In this document: piece after piece, positions 52,206 to 60,499 of the stretch
How positions within the stretch are numbered: position 1 is the first letter of the stretch
Layout: each line of letters starts with the position of its first letter
NCBI RefSeq assembly: GCF_000280925.3
Contig: NZ_CP012109.1
Location: 8,018,501-8,082,500 of the forward strand
DNA from: Myxococcus hansupus
GTDB taxonomy: Bacteria; Myxococcota; Myxococcia; Myxococcales; Myxococcaceae
DNA: 64,000 nt
Direction of reading: 5' to 3'
Notes under the pieces: generated by a model
What the model was told of the DNA's origin: nothing
Database searches by the model: none
The model's input: the letters and a program-made list of their open reading frames with translations, nothing else
Translations under genes and position numbers: made by a program

Positions 52206-52541
52206 TCACCGGTGGTGCGAGTGGAGCGCGTCCGCGTAGTGCTGGAGCTGCCGTCTCGCGGCGTCGAACGCGTCCGTCACCGCATGGTAGGCGTCCTCGT
52301 GGGCCGTGCGCGCCTCCGGGTCCCGGGCGGCGACGATGTTCCGCCCCGGCACACTCACATCCACCCGCACATGGAAATGCCTGCCGCGCTGCTTGTGCCG
52401 GTGCGGCTCCTCCACCACCACATGGCACCCCACGATGCCGTCGTAGAACTGCTCCAGCTTGTCGGCGTGGTCGCGGATGTACTCGCTCAGGGCCTCGCTC
52501 GTTTCCATGCCCCGATAGGTGATTTGCAGCGCTCGGTTCAT
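52206..52541 (-). CDS. HPF/RaiA-family ribosome-associated protein
   Basis: 111 residues from ATG 52541 (GAGG 6 bases upstream). The sequence begins LQITYRGMETSEAL and continues with IRDHADKLEQFYDGIVGCHVVVEEPHR, the HPF/RaiA double-stranded RNA-binding-like fold. It lacks the long C-terminal dimerisation tail, so it is a short-type ribosome hibernation or stabilisation factor. The tail is His-rich. Confidence 0.87.
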   Translation of the reverse strand: MNRALQITYRGMETSEALSEYIRDHADKLEQFYDGIVGCHVVVEEPHRHKQRGRHFHVRVDVSVPGRNIVAARDPEARTAHEDAYHAVTDAFDAARRQLQHYADALHSHHR

Positions 52542-52607
52542 CGTCAGCCTCGCGTGGTGGTGCCCCCGGCAGGGAGGCATCGGGTTGCGGAGGACGTCCG
52601 TTGCATT

Positions 52608-52623
52608 TGCGCGGCCAGCGCCA
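52608..52623 (-). promoter_or_regulatory. Possible sigma-54-type promoter upstream of the HPF-like gene
   Basis: The minus strand reads TGGCGCTGGCCGCGCA, with GG and GC exactly ten bases apart as in -24/-12 promoters, about 70 bases from the start codon. The match outside the GG/GC core is weak and this spacing occurs by chance often in such GC-rich DNA. Confidence 0.22.
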
Positions 52624-52758
52624 GGTCCGCGAAATTCCTTCACCCGCCCGTCGACTTCACGCGCGGTTTGCGGCGATTTGGGACACCGCCGCAGTCCCTG
52701 CGTGGCGTTTTGCCCCGTCGAGGCGGTGGAGGGGACCAGGGCTTGCTCCGCCCCTTGC

Positions 52759-53769
52759 TCAGGTGGGCGCGGACACCTCGAGCACCGCCGCGCCGTGCAC
52801 CTTTCCGTGCCGGAGCGCGCCGAGCGCTTCGTTGGCGGCGGACAGCGGGAAGACCTGCACCTGCGTGCGCACGGGCACGCGCGGCGCGAGCGCGAGGAAG
52901 TCCAACGCATCCGCCCGGGTGAGGTTCGCCACCGAGCGCACCACCCGCTCCTCCCACAGCAGCGCGTAGGGGAACGTGGGGATGTCGCTCATGTGGATGC
53001 CGCCGCACACCACCACGCCCGCCTTGTCCACCGCGCGCAACGCGGCGGGGACCAGCGCGCCCACGGGCGCGAAGAGGAGGGCCGCGTCCAAAGGCTCGGG
53101 AGGCACTTCATCCGAGCCACCCGCCCACTCCGCGCCCAGCTCCCGGGCGAAGCGCTGGCCCTCCGCGTCCCCGGGCCGCGTGAAGGCGAAGACGCGCCGC
53201 CCCTGGTGACGGGCCACCTGGAGGATGAGATGCGCCGCCGCGCCGAAGCCATAGAGGCCCAACCGGTGCCGCGCATCCCCCGCCATGCGGAGGCTGCGAA
53301 AACCGATGAGGCCCGCGCACATCAGCGGCGCGGCGTGGACGTCCGAGTACTCGGGTGGAAGCGGAAAGCAGAAGCGGTGATGCGCCGTCGTGAACTCCGC
53401 GAAGCCGCCGTCCACCTGGTAGCCGGTGAAGCGCGCCCGCTCACAGAGATTCTCGCGGCCGGACTGACAGAAGCGGCAATGGCCGCAGCTCCAGCCGAGC
53501 CAGGGGACGCCCACCCGGGTGCCCACCGGGATGGCCGTCGCGCGCTCGCCCGCCGCCTCCACCGTCGCCACGATTTCATGCCCAAGCACCAGCGGCAGCT
53601 TGGGGTGGGGCAGCTCGCCATCCACGATGTGCAGGTCCGTGCGGCACACCGCGCAAGCGTGCACGCGGAGCAGCAGCTCCTCCGGGCCGGGACGGGGGAT
53701 GGGCCACCGCGACTCGACCAGGGGCTGGCCCGCGGCCCGAAGCACCATCGCGCGCATGCTCCCGTCCAT
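52759..53769 (-). CDS. Zinc-dependent alcohol dehydrogenase (MDR family)
   Basis: 336 residues from ATG 53769 (MDGSMRAMVLRAAG; MRAMV at 53757 is an alternative). Catalytic zinc site: Cys in HACAVCRTDLHIVDGE, His and Glu in VLGHEIVATVE. Structural zinc site: CGHCRFCQSGRENLC (four Cys). The coenzyme-binding domain has GLYGFGAAAHLILQVA. The order and length are typical of AdhP/AdhT-like alcohol dehydrogenases. It oxidises or reduces an alcohol/aldehyde pair with NAD(P). No partner genes nearby. Confidence 0.9.
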   Translation of the reverse strand: MDGSMRAMVLRAAGQPLVESRWPIPRPGPEELLLRVHACAVCRTDLHIVDGELPHPKLPLVLGHEIVATVEAAGERATAIPVGTRVGVPWLGWSCGHCRFCQSGRENLCERARFTGYQVDGGFAEFTTAHHRFCFPLPPEYSDVHAAPLMCAGLIGFRSLRMAGDARHRLGLYGFGAAAHLILQVARHQGRRVFAFTRPGDAEGQRFARELGAEWAGGSDEVPPEPLDAALLFAPVGALVPAALRAVDKAGVVVCGGIHMSDIPTFPYALLWEERVVRSVANLTRADALDFLALAPRVPVRTQVQVFPLSAANEALGALRHGKVHGAAVLEVSAPT

Positions 53770-53818
53770 TCCGCACCCCCAGGCGCCGTGGCCCCTGGAG
53801 GGAACATGGGATGCGTCC

Positions 53819-55531
53819 TCAAATCTGCACACCCGCGAGCAAGCCCGGCCAGGTGCGCACGACGGTGCGGCCCCCATCCGAGACCTGCCTCCATTCGGGG
53901 CCGAAGCCCAGCTCCCGCCACTCGTCCCGGCCGTCCCAGGAGACGAGCGTGTTGGCGCTGACGCCGCCGAACACCGCGAAGTTCCGCGCCACCTGCCAGC
54001 CCGCCATCAGCCGGACCTGCCCCAGGACATGGTGCGTGTCCTCGAACAGGTTCTTCGTGTGGAGCGTGCTGCCCACCAGGTCGATGTCGACGAAGAACCG
54101 GCCCGCGGGGATGTGGCCCCCCAAGCCCGCGCCCATGACGTAGCGGCGGCGGTCATCGTCGATGGCGGGGCTGTAGCCCACCGTGAACAGCGAGTAGATG
54201 TGACGGCCGCCCAGCTTCACGCCCACGTTGGCGAGCGCCACGTCACTGCCCCACACCGCCACGTTCGCCTGGCCGCCACCCACGAAGCTCAGGAGGCCCA
54301 CCGCCTCGCCGTCCGAATGCCGGGCCACGTTGAGGATGCCCACCTGCGCGCCGGACACCTTGTTGGCGATGTTGACGATGCCCACCTGCGCGCCGTCCAC
54401 CTCGCCCCCCAGGTTGATGATGGAGAGCTGTCCGCCGGAGAGCTGACGCGCATAGCTGACGCCCGAGGACATCTGGAGGCCGGACAGTTCTCCCGCCACA
54501 TTGACGCCCGCCGACGCCTGCAGCCCCGACATGGGCCCGCCCGCGACATTGACGCCCACCGCCATCTGCAGCCCCCGCACGAAGCCACCCGATACATTGG
54601 CGCCCACACCCAACTGCGCGCCCATCAGGCCCTGCCCCGCGACGTTGACGCCCACGCCCATCTGCGTGCCGTTCACCGCGCCCGAGGCGATGTTTCCACC
54701 CACCGCGAGCTGCGCGCCCTCCGCGTTGCCTCGCACCACGTTGACGCCCACTGTGGACTGGAGGCCCAGCAGGTCCGCGTTGGAGACGTTGGCCCCCACG
54801 GAGAGCTGCGCGCCGCGCATCCCGCCCGCTCCCACCCAGTTGCCGGCGATCGCCATCGCGACGCCGTCCACCCGCCTCGCGTGCGTCGACACCAGGCCAA
54901 TGGACACGTTGTTGACCACGTTGCCGGTGTGGAAACCCGACGTGCTCAGGCCCGGCACCAGCGTGAGGCTGAACGGGATGTGCACCTCGTCCACTTCGGA
55001 CTTCGTTTCGGTGGGTGCGGTGGGTGCGTCGGCATCCTGGGCGGCGCGCACCTCTCCGCGGGCCACCGAGACCACCACCGGCTTCGCCTCAGACGCGGCA
55101 TCGGCATCTTTCGGCCGCGCCGCCTCGGCCGCGGTCTCGCGCCCGGTCCTCCGCGCGTCCGCGGCGCCAGGGACTGTCGGAGTCTCGGCCACGGGCACGA
55201 GCGGCGGCGCGGCCAGCACGCGTGAGGCGTCCGGCCCATCGATGGCCGCGGCGGCAGGCTCGGCGGGCCCAGACGCCGTCGTCGCCACGAGCGGCGGCGC
55301 GGCCAGCACGCGTGAGGCGTCCGGCCCATCGATGGCCGTCGGAGCAGACTTGGTCGGCGCGGACGTCGCCGTCGCCACGAGCGGAGGCGTGCCCGGCACG
55401 CGTGAGGCGTCCGGCCCCTCGACGGAGACCGCGGCGCGCTCGGGGGACACGGCCCCTTGCTCCTCGGCCGAGGCCGAGAACGCCACTGCTGCCGCCATCA
55501 TCCCCGCGCACACCGAGACCTTGCGATTCAT
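53819..55531 (-). CDS. Surface beta-barrel with LA_2272-type repeats
   Basis: 570 residues from ATG 55531 with an AAGG site upstream. The signal peptide ends AFSASA. Then three ~30-residue repeats containing GPDASRV, a Pro/Ala-rich stretch, and from ~residue 190 a long series of short glycine-rich beta repeats with the pattern GxQxxVGxNVA (e.g. GAQLSVGANVS, GLQMAVGVNVA, GAQVGILNVA). This resembles the LA_2272-type surface repeat family. The C-terminal ~130 residues look like an outer-membrane barrel portion. Probably an outer-membrane or surface protein of unknown role. It ends 50 bases before the alcohol dehydrogenase start. Confidence 0.75.
   Translation of the reverse strand: MNRKVSVCAGMMAAAVAFSASAEEQGAVSPERAAVSVEGPDASRVPGTPPLVATATSAPTKSAPTAIDGPDASRVLAAPPLVATTASGPAEPAAAAIDGPDASRVLAAPPLVPVAETPTVPGAADARRTGRETAAEAARPKDADAASEAKPVVVSVARGEVRAAQDADAPTAPTETKSEVDEVHIPFSLTLVPGLSTSGFHTGNVVNNVSIGLVSTHARRVDGVAMAIAGNWVGAGGMRGAQLSVGANVSNADLLGLQSTVGVNVVRGNAEGAQLAVGGNIASGAVNGTQMGVGVNVAGQGLMGAQLGVGANVSGGFVRGLQMAVGVNVAGGPMSGLQASAGVNVAGELSGLQMSSGVSYARQLSGGQLSIINLGGEVDGAQVGIVNIANKVSGAQVGILNVARHSDGEAVGLLSFVGGGQANVAVWGSDVALANVGVKLGGRHIYSLFTVGYSPAIDDDRRRYVMGAGLGGHIPAGRFFVDIDLVGSTLHTKNLFEDTHHVLGQVRLMAGWQVARNFAVFGGVSANTLVSWDGRDEWRELGFGPEWRQVSDGGRTVVRTWPGLLAGVQI
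55199..55430 (-). repeat. 90-bp tandem coding repeat, three units
   Basis: Inside the surface-repeat protein gene, a 90-base unit occurs three times (for example the block beginning at 55201 recurs at 55291 and 55381). The first two copies are identical over at least about 50 bases; the third has diverged. Each encodes GPDASRV and a PPLVAT stretch. Confidence 0.85.
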
Positions 55532-55728
55532 CGCCTGGACCTTCCTGGACTGGATTGAGAACGGCCCGGCCCACGCCGCGCGGGCACCGAAGCCGAAGGA
55601 GTCGCCGGGTGCGTCACCGCCCCGCTCGTGACAAGGGAACACCGGCCCCGCCAGGAACTGTCACCTGTCCACTGCCGCGCATCCGCAGCCCGAGAGCGGC
55701 AACCTGCGGGCCGTTAACATGCCGGCCC

Positions 55729-56688
55729 ATGTCATCCCGAGCTCCGAACGCCCCGTCCCGCCGCGACGTGCTCACCGCGACCCTGGGGGGACTGCTGCTG
55801 CCCAGCCTCGCCGCCGCGCAGTCCACCGCGAAGCCCTCACCGAAGGCCCCTGCCCCCTCCCGAGGAGAGTCGATGCTCACACGCCCCATCCCCCGCACGG
55901 GCGAGGCCCTGCCCGTCATCGGGCTCGGCACCTGGCAGACCTTCGACGCCGCGCCGGCCGAGCAGGCGCCGCTGGCCGAGGTGCTCCGCACCTTCCTCGA
56001 CGCGGGCGCGCGCCTCATCGACTCCTCGCCCATGTACGGCCGCTCGGAGCAAGTCACCGGTGCGCTGCTGGAGAAGCTGGGCGAGACGAAGAAGCCCTTC
56101 CTGGCCACCAAGGTGTGGACCACGGGCAAGGACGCGGGCCTCGCGCAGATGCGCAAGTCGCTGCGCCTCATGGGCCACGGCCGCATGGACCTGATGCAGA
56201 TTCACAACCTGGTGGACTGGCGCGCGCACCTGCCCGTGCTGCGCGAATGGAAGGCCGCGGGCACCATCCGCTACCTCGGCGTCACGCATTACGCGCACAG
56301 CGCCTTCGACGAGTTGGAGCGCTTCATCCGCGAGGAGAAGGTGGACTTCGTGCAGCTCCCCTACTCCGTGCTGGAGCGCGACGCGGAGAAGCGCCTCTTG
56401 CCCGCCGCGGCCGAGCACGGCGTCGCGGTGCTCGTCATGCAGCCCTTCGCCAGCGGCACCCTCTTCGACCGCGTGCGCGGCCGCCCGCTGCCGGACTGGG
56501 CCGCGGACATCGACTGCACGAGCTGGGCGCAGGTGTTCCTCAAGTTCATCCTGGGCCACCCCGCGGTGCACTGCCCGCTGCCCGCCACCCGCAAGCCCTC
56601 GCACGCCGCGGACAACGTGCGCGCGGGCTTCGGCCGGTTGCCCGACGAGAAGCTCCGCGCCCGCATCGCGAAGGAGCTGGAGCGCTGA
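55729..56688 (+). CDS. Aldo/keto reductase with Tat signal
   Basis: 319 residues. Twin-arginine leader SRRDVLTATLGGLLLPSLAA then the AKR barrel: LPVIGLGTWQTFD, the catalytic Asp and Tyr in RLIDSSPMYGRSE, the Lys in LATKVW, His in QIHNLVDW. These form the AKR tetrad. A Tat signal implies that this NAD(P)H-dependent carbonyl reductase works outside the cytoplasm. It is divergent from the surface-repeat gene and converges with the next gene at a 6-bp gap. Confidence 0.88.
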   Translation: MSSRAPNAPSRRDVLTATLGGLLLPSLAAAQSTAKPSPKAPAPSRGESMLTRPIPRTGEALPVIGLGTWQTFDAAPAEQAPLAEVLRTFLDAGARLIDSSPMYGRSEQVTGALLEKLGETKKPFLATKVWTTGKDAGLAQMRKSLRLMGHGRMDLMQIHNLVDWRAHLPVLREWKAAGTIRYLGVTHYAHSAFDELERFIREEKVDFVQLPYSVLERDAEKRLLPAAAEHGVAVLVMQPFASGTLFDRVRGRPLPDWAADIDCTSWAQVFLKFILGHPAVHCPLPATRKPSHAADNVRAGFGRLPDEKLRARIAKELER

Positions 56689-56694
56689 AGCGCG

Positions 56695-57189
56695 TTACAG
56701 CTCGGGGTCCGGCGTGTACTGGAGCTCGCCCGTGGGCTCCAGCACCAGGCCCGTGCCCGGCTCGTCCGCATCGTCGTCACGGCCCACCTCCAGCACGGAC
56801 TCCTTCGCGTCCCACTGGCCCAGGTAGTACTCGCCGCCCGCGGCCATGCAGGCGCGGCCTTCCGACACCAGCGTCTCCACCACCTCCTGGTGGTCGCTGG
56901 TGGCGCGCAGCAGCGTCCACGCCTTGCCGTCCTCCTTGAAGCCCTCCACCAGGTCCTTCAGCTCGGCGTCGCGGGGCATGCCCTCCGGCAGCGTCTGGCG
57001 CTCCCACGTGCGCGGCTCGCGCGCCGGCTGACGGGCCTTCCACGCGCGCGCCAGGGCCAGCAGCTTCTCCTCGGCCGCCTCCTGCAGGGCGTGCATCTCC
57101 TCGGGCAGGTCAATCTCCTCCAGCGCCAGCACCGCCGTCTCCAACTGCAGCGCCTTGAGGCTCCACTCGTTCCACGCCGTCTTCAGCAT
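56695..57189 (-). CDS. Conserved-looking hypothetical protein
   Basis: 164 residues, acidic, with an N-terminal helical part (TAVLALEEIDLPEEMHALQE) rich in Glu and Leu and a C-terminal mixed region with DAKESVLEVGRDDDADE. No signal peptide, membrane helix or domain recognised. It has a clear stop and start and no strong competing frame. Confidence 0.65.
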   Translation of the reverse strand: MLKTAWNEWSLKALQLETAVLALEEIDLPEEMHALQEAAEEKLLALARAWKARQPAREPRTWERQTLPEGMPRDAELKDLVEGFKEDGKAWTLLRATSDHQEVVETLVSEGRACMAAGGEYYLGQWDAKESVLEVGRDDDADEPGTGLVLEPTGELQYTPDPEL

Positions 57190-57313
57190 CCGAACCCTCG
57201 CTTTCCTGCCCGGCCACCTACCACACGCCCGGCTGCCCTGGCGGCGGCCGGGCCACCGCCATGTGCCCGGCGGCCTCCGCGCTGCCTACCTTGTGCTCCC
57301 AAGGGAGGCAGCC

Positions 57314-57841
57314 ATGGCCAGGAAGCCAAAGGACACGCAAGACGTTACCGGGCATCTCACCGACCTCATCAAGGGCATCAAGGTGGCGATGATGACCACC
57401 GTGGAGGCGGACGGCAGCCTGCGCAGCCGCCCCATGTGGACCCATGAGCGCGACTTCGACGGAGAGCTCTGGTTCTTCACGCGCGAGCACTCGCCCAAGG
57501 TCGACGACGTGGCGCACGACCACCACGTCAGCCTCGCGTACTCGGACCCGAGCCGGGACCGCTACGTCTCCATCAGCGGCCGGTGCCGGCTGGTGCTGGA
57601 CAAGGAAAAGGCCCGCGAGCTGTGGAACCCCACCCTCAAGGCCTGGTTCCCCGAAGGCCTGGACGACCCCGAGCTCGCGCTCCTCTGCGTCCGCGTGGAG
57701 AAGGCCGAGTACTGGGACACGCCCAATGGCCGCATGGTGCAGCTCGCCGGCATGGTGAAGGCCGCCCTCACGGGCAAGCCCTACGCGCCCGGCGACAACC
57801 AGAAGCTGGACCTGGATGACAGCGCCTCGCTGCCCCATTGA
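57314..57841 (+). CDS. Pyridoxamine 5'-phosphate oxidase-family (general stress protein 26-like) flavoprotein
   Basis: 175 residues from ATG 57314 with GGGAGG upstream. VAMMTTVEADGSLRSRPMW and GELWFFTREHSPKVDDV are the flavin-binding split-barrel landmarks of the general stress protein 26 group, and RVEKAEYWDTPNG is near the C-terminus. It probably binds FMN or F420 and has a stress-related oxidoreductase role rather than making pyridoxal phosphate. Confidence 0.86.
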   Translation: MARKPKDTQDVTGHLTDLIKGIKVAMMTTVEADGSLRSRPMWTHERDFDGELWFFTREHSPKVDDVAHDHHVSLAYSDPSRDRYVSISGRCRLVLDKEKARELWNPTLKAWFPEGLDDPELALLCVRVEKAEYWDTPNGRMVQLAGMVKAALTGKPYAPGDNQKLDLDDSASLPH

Positions 57842-57850
57842 GCGAGACCC

Positions 57851-57870
57851 GCGCCGCCCTCCGGCGGCGC
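57851..57870 (+). terminator. GC hairpin 10 bases after the PNPOx-like gene
   Basis: Eight-base perfect arms GCGCCGCC/GGCGGCGC around a four-base loop, 10 bases past the stop at 57841. No T-run follows. It may act with Rho or only stabilise the transcript end. Confidence 0.35.
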
Positions 57871-58140
57871 CCCGACATCCCCATCCCTGGAGCGGTGGAG
57901 CGGGGCCTCCGCGGAGGCCCGTCTCCGCCCTCCCACTCCCACCTTCTTCGGCGCCCATGTGGGGTGGGGAGGGTCTGCATGAACCCATGCTGACACTGTC
58001 CTGGGAGTGTGACGTGGATGTCGCCCTTCTGACGACCTGGTGTTTCTCTGACAGCGTCGATCTGCTCGCCTTGTACCTCGGGCTGGCCTGATCCATGAGT
58101 GCGGCGCTTACGGGTGGTAAGAGCCGCCACGCTCATCACG

Positions 58141-58169
58141 TTGAAGTGACGAACGCTTTAGAGTATCAA
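58141..58169 (+). promoter_or_regulatory. Candidate sigma-70-type promoter of the inositol operon
   Basis: TTGAAG at 58141-58146, a 17-base spacer, then TATCAA at 58164-58169, each matching four of six consensus positions, inside the A/T-richer part of the intergenic region and about 90 bases ahead of the ino1 start codon. It is the best candidate seen here. Confidence 0.38.
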
Positions 58170-58260
58170 CCATCCGCTTTCGAGATTTTCCACCTGCACG
58201 ACCGGTATCGTACCGACCCGCGGTGGCCGACTCGAATACGTCTAACGAAGGAACATCACG

Positions 58261-59595
58261 ATGGAAAACAAGAGGTCGGTGTCGAAGCCTGACGGCAAGC
58301 TCGCGGTGCTGATTCCGGGCTTGGGCGCTGTGTCCACCACGCTGATGGCGGGCGTCGAGCTCGCGCGGCAGGGCAAGGGGCACCCCATTGGCTCGCTCAC
58401 GCAGATGGGCACCGCGCGCCTCGGCAAGCGCACCGACGGCCGCACCGTGAAGCTCAACGAGCTGGTTCCTCTCGCGGAGCTCCAGGACATTGCCTTCGGC
58501 GCGTGGGACATCATCCGCGAGGACGCGTACGAAGTGGCGGTGCGCTCGGGCGTGCTGAGCGACAAGCACCTGGAGGAGGTGAAGCCGTTCCTCCAGGGCA
58601 TCAAGCCGAAGCAGGGCGTGCACGACCCGGAGTTCGTCCGCCGCATCGAGGCGAACCACATCAAGTCCACCAAGACGCACCGCGAGAGCATCGAGGCGCT
58701 GCGCCAGGACATCCGTGACTTCAAGAAGGAGCTCAACGCGACGCGCGCCGTGATGGTGGTGTGCAGCAGCGTGGAGACCTTCCGTCCGCTGCCCGAGTCC
58801 TTCAAGACGCTGGCCGCCTTCGAGAAGGCGCTGGACGAGAACAGCCCCGACATCAACCCCACCGCGCTCTACACCTACGCGGCCATCAAGGAGGGCGTGC
58901 CCTTCGCGAACGCCACGCCCAACGCCAGCGTGGACACGCCGGCGCTCCAGGAGCTGGCCAAGAAGGAGGCGGTGGCCGTCGCCGGCCGTGACCTCAAGAG
59001 CGGTCAGACGATGATGAAGACGGTCATCGCGCCCGCGCTGAAGGCGCGCATGCTGGGCCTGGACGGTTGGTTCTCCACCAACATCCTGGGCAACCGCGAC
59101 GGCGAGGTGCTGGACGACCCCGCGGCCTTCAAGGCCAAGGAAGTCACCAAGTCGAGCGTGCTGGACACCATCCTGCAGCCCGAGCTGTACCCGGAGCTGT
59201 ACAAGAAGTACGCGCACAAGGTGTCCATCCACTACTACCCGCCCCGCGGCGACGCGAAGGAGGGTTGGGACAACATCGACATCACCGGATGGCTCGGCTA
59301 TCCGATGCAGATCAAGGTCAACTTCCTCTGCCGCGACTCCATCCTGGCGGCCCCGCTGGTGCTGGACATCGCGCTGTTCCTGGACCTGGCCAAGCGGCTG
59401 GAGTGGCGCGGCATCCAGGAGTGGATGTCCTTCTACTTCAAGAGCCCCATGGCGCAGCCGGGCCTGCCGGTGGAGCACGACCTCTTCATCCAGCTCACCA
59501 AGCTGAAGAACACGCTGCGCGTCGTCGCCGGCGAGGACCCCATCACCCACCTCGGGCTCGACTACTACGGAGATGACCTCCCGCTCTCCAAATAA
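58261..59595 (+). CDS. ino1: Myo-inositol-1-phosphate synthase
   Basis: 444 residues from ATG with AAGGA 8 bases upstream. It converts glucose-6-phosphate to inositol-3-phosphate with NAD. The NAD-binding start LAVLIPGLGAVSTTLMAG, the Rossmann strand AVMVVCSSVET, and the central TGQTMMKT/LKARML-type segments (here SGQTMMKTVIAPALKARML) and INITGWLGYPM-like DITGWLGYPMQIKVN with a run of Lys residues are the synthase hallmarks. It is first in an overlapping operon (the next start lies 23 bases before its stop) and supplies inositol phosphate for the lipid enzymes encoded downstream. Confidence 0.93.
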   Translation: MENKRSVSKPDGKLAVLIPGLGAVSTTLMAGVELARQGKGHPIGSLTQMGTARLGKRTDGRTVKLNELVPLAELQDIAFGAWDIIREDAYEVAVRSGVLSDKHLEEVKPFLQGIKPKQGVHDPEFVRRIEANHIKSTKTHRESIEALRQDIRDFKKELNATRAVMVVCSSVETFRPLPESFKTLAAFEKALDENSPDINPTALYTYAAIKEGVPFANATPNASVDTPALQELAKKEAVAVAGRDLKSGQTMMKTVIAPALKARMLGLDGWFSTNILGNRDGEVLDDPAAFKAKEVTKSSVLDTILQPELYPELYKKYAHKVSIHYYPPRGDAKEGWDNIDITGWLGYPMQIKVNFLCRDSILAAPLVLDIALFLDLAKRLEWRGIQEWMSFYFKSPMAQPGLPVEHDLFIQLTKLKNTLRVVAGEDPITHLGLDYYGDDLPLSK

Positions 59596-60499
59596 GGTCA
59601 CCGCGCTCACGTGGCTCTCCACCTTCCTGGGGTTGAGCCACTTGACGCTGGTGTACGCCACCGGCCGGCTGCGGTGGGACCACGTCGCGGCGGACGCGCT
59701 GATTCTGGGGGTGGCCTGGGCGGGCCCCCGGTTGCAGCGCTTCCTCCGCGGTGGGCTCGCTTTGTGGCTGACCGGAATGCTGCTGGACAGCCAGGGACTC
59801 TGGCTGTTCCTGCGGGGCCCCATCCACACGGGCGACCTGTGGGAGCTGGAGCGCCAGTGGTTCCCGGCGCCCGGCGGCACCCACTGGCCCGACTGGTGGG
59901 CCACGCGCTTCACGCCCGCCCTGGACCTGCTGTGCGGCTTCGCCTACGCGGCCTATCTGTACGAGGTCTTCGTGCTGGCCCTCTTCTTCTTCGTGAAGAA
60001 GGACTCGCTCTTCGAACGGGTGTGCTGGGGCTTCCTGGCGGTGAATGCCCTGGGCATCGTCATCTACGTCGTCTACCCGGCCGCGCCCCCCTGGTACGTG
60101 CTCCAGTATGGCCCCGGTCCCGCCGACCTGGCGGCGCCGCCCAACCCCGCTGGCACCGCCCGTTTCGACGCGATGTTGGGGATCAGCTACTTTGCGGGCT
60201 TCTACTCGCGAAGCACCAACGTGTTCGGGGCCATGCCCTCTCTCCATGCGGCGTATCCCTTCCTGATGACGATGTTCGTTTGGTCGCGTGGATGGGCATG
60301 GCGCATCGTCAGCGGGCTCTTCGCGCTGCTGGTGGCGTTCTCCGCCGTCTACCTGACTCACCACTACGTCCTGGACGTGCTCGCGGGCCTGGGCGTGGCG
60401 GCGGTTGCATATCTGGCGGTCGAAAGCGTCTACGCCCGCATGACGGCCTCCACTCCGTGGAGCGTGCCGTTGACTACAAGAGGAGACACCCGTGCTTGA
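59573..60499 (+). CDS. PAP2-superfamily, Aur1-like inositolphosphotransferase candidate
   Basis: 308 residues, ATG inside the end of ino1. About six membrane helices. The PAP2/LPT active-site motifs are GAMPSLHAAYPF (His225) and THHYVLDVLAG (His264-xxx-Asp268), as in Aur1-type inositol phosphorylceramide synthases, which move phosphoinositol from phosphatidylinositol to ceramide. A plain lipid phosphatase would share these motifs; the operon partners argue for the transferase. The aromatic PAAPPWYVLQYG loop between them is typical of the Aur1-like branch. Overlaps the next gene by eight bases. Confidence 0.82.
   Translation: MTSRSPNKVTALTWLSTFLGLSHLTLVYATGRLRWDHVAADALILGVAWAGPRLQRFLRGGLALWLTGMLLDSQGLWLFLRGPIHTGDLWELERQWFPAPGGTHWPDWWATRFTPALDLLCGFAYAAYLYEVFVLALFFFVKKDSLFERVCWGFLAVNALGIVIYVVYPAAPPWYVLQYGPGPADLAAPPNPAGTARFDAMLGISYFAGFYSRSTNVFGAMPSLHAAYPFLMTMFVWSRGWAWRIVSGLFALLVAFSAVYLTHHYVLDVLAGLGVAAVAYLAVESVYARMTASTPWSVPLTTRGDTRA

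Larger units (their letters stand above)
57842..58260. other. Intergenic region, 419 bp
   Basis: No convincing coding frame. It holds a GC-rich hairpin right after the upstream stop and a candidate promoter ahead of ino1. From about 58130 it becomes distinctly richer in A/T than its surroundings, as expected for a regulatory region. Confidence 0.7.

Noticed and set aside
55199..55430. 90-bp repeats as a mobile element or CRISPR
   Set aside because: They are in-frame coding repeats within one protein, with no terminal inverted repeats or transposase.
57816..58091. A 91-codon plus-strand frame in the gap before ino1
   Set aside because: No ribosome-binding site, Pro-rich low-complexity start and overlap with the preceding gene's end.
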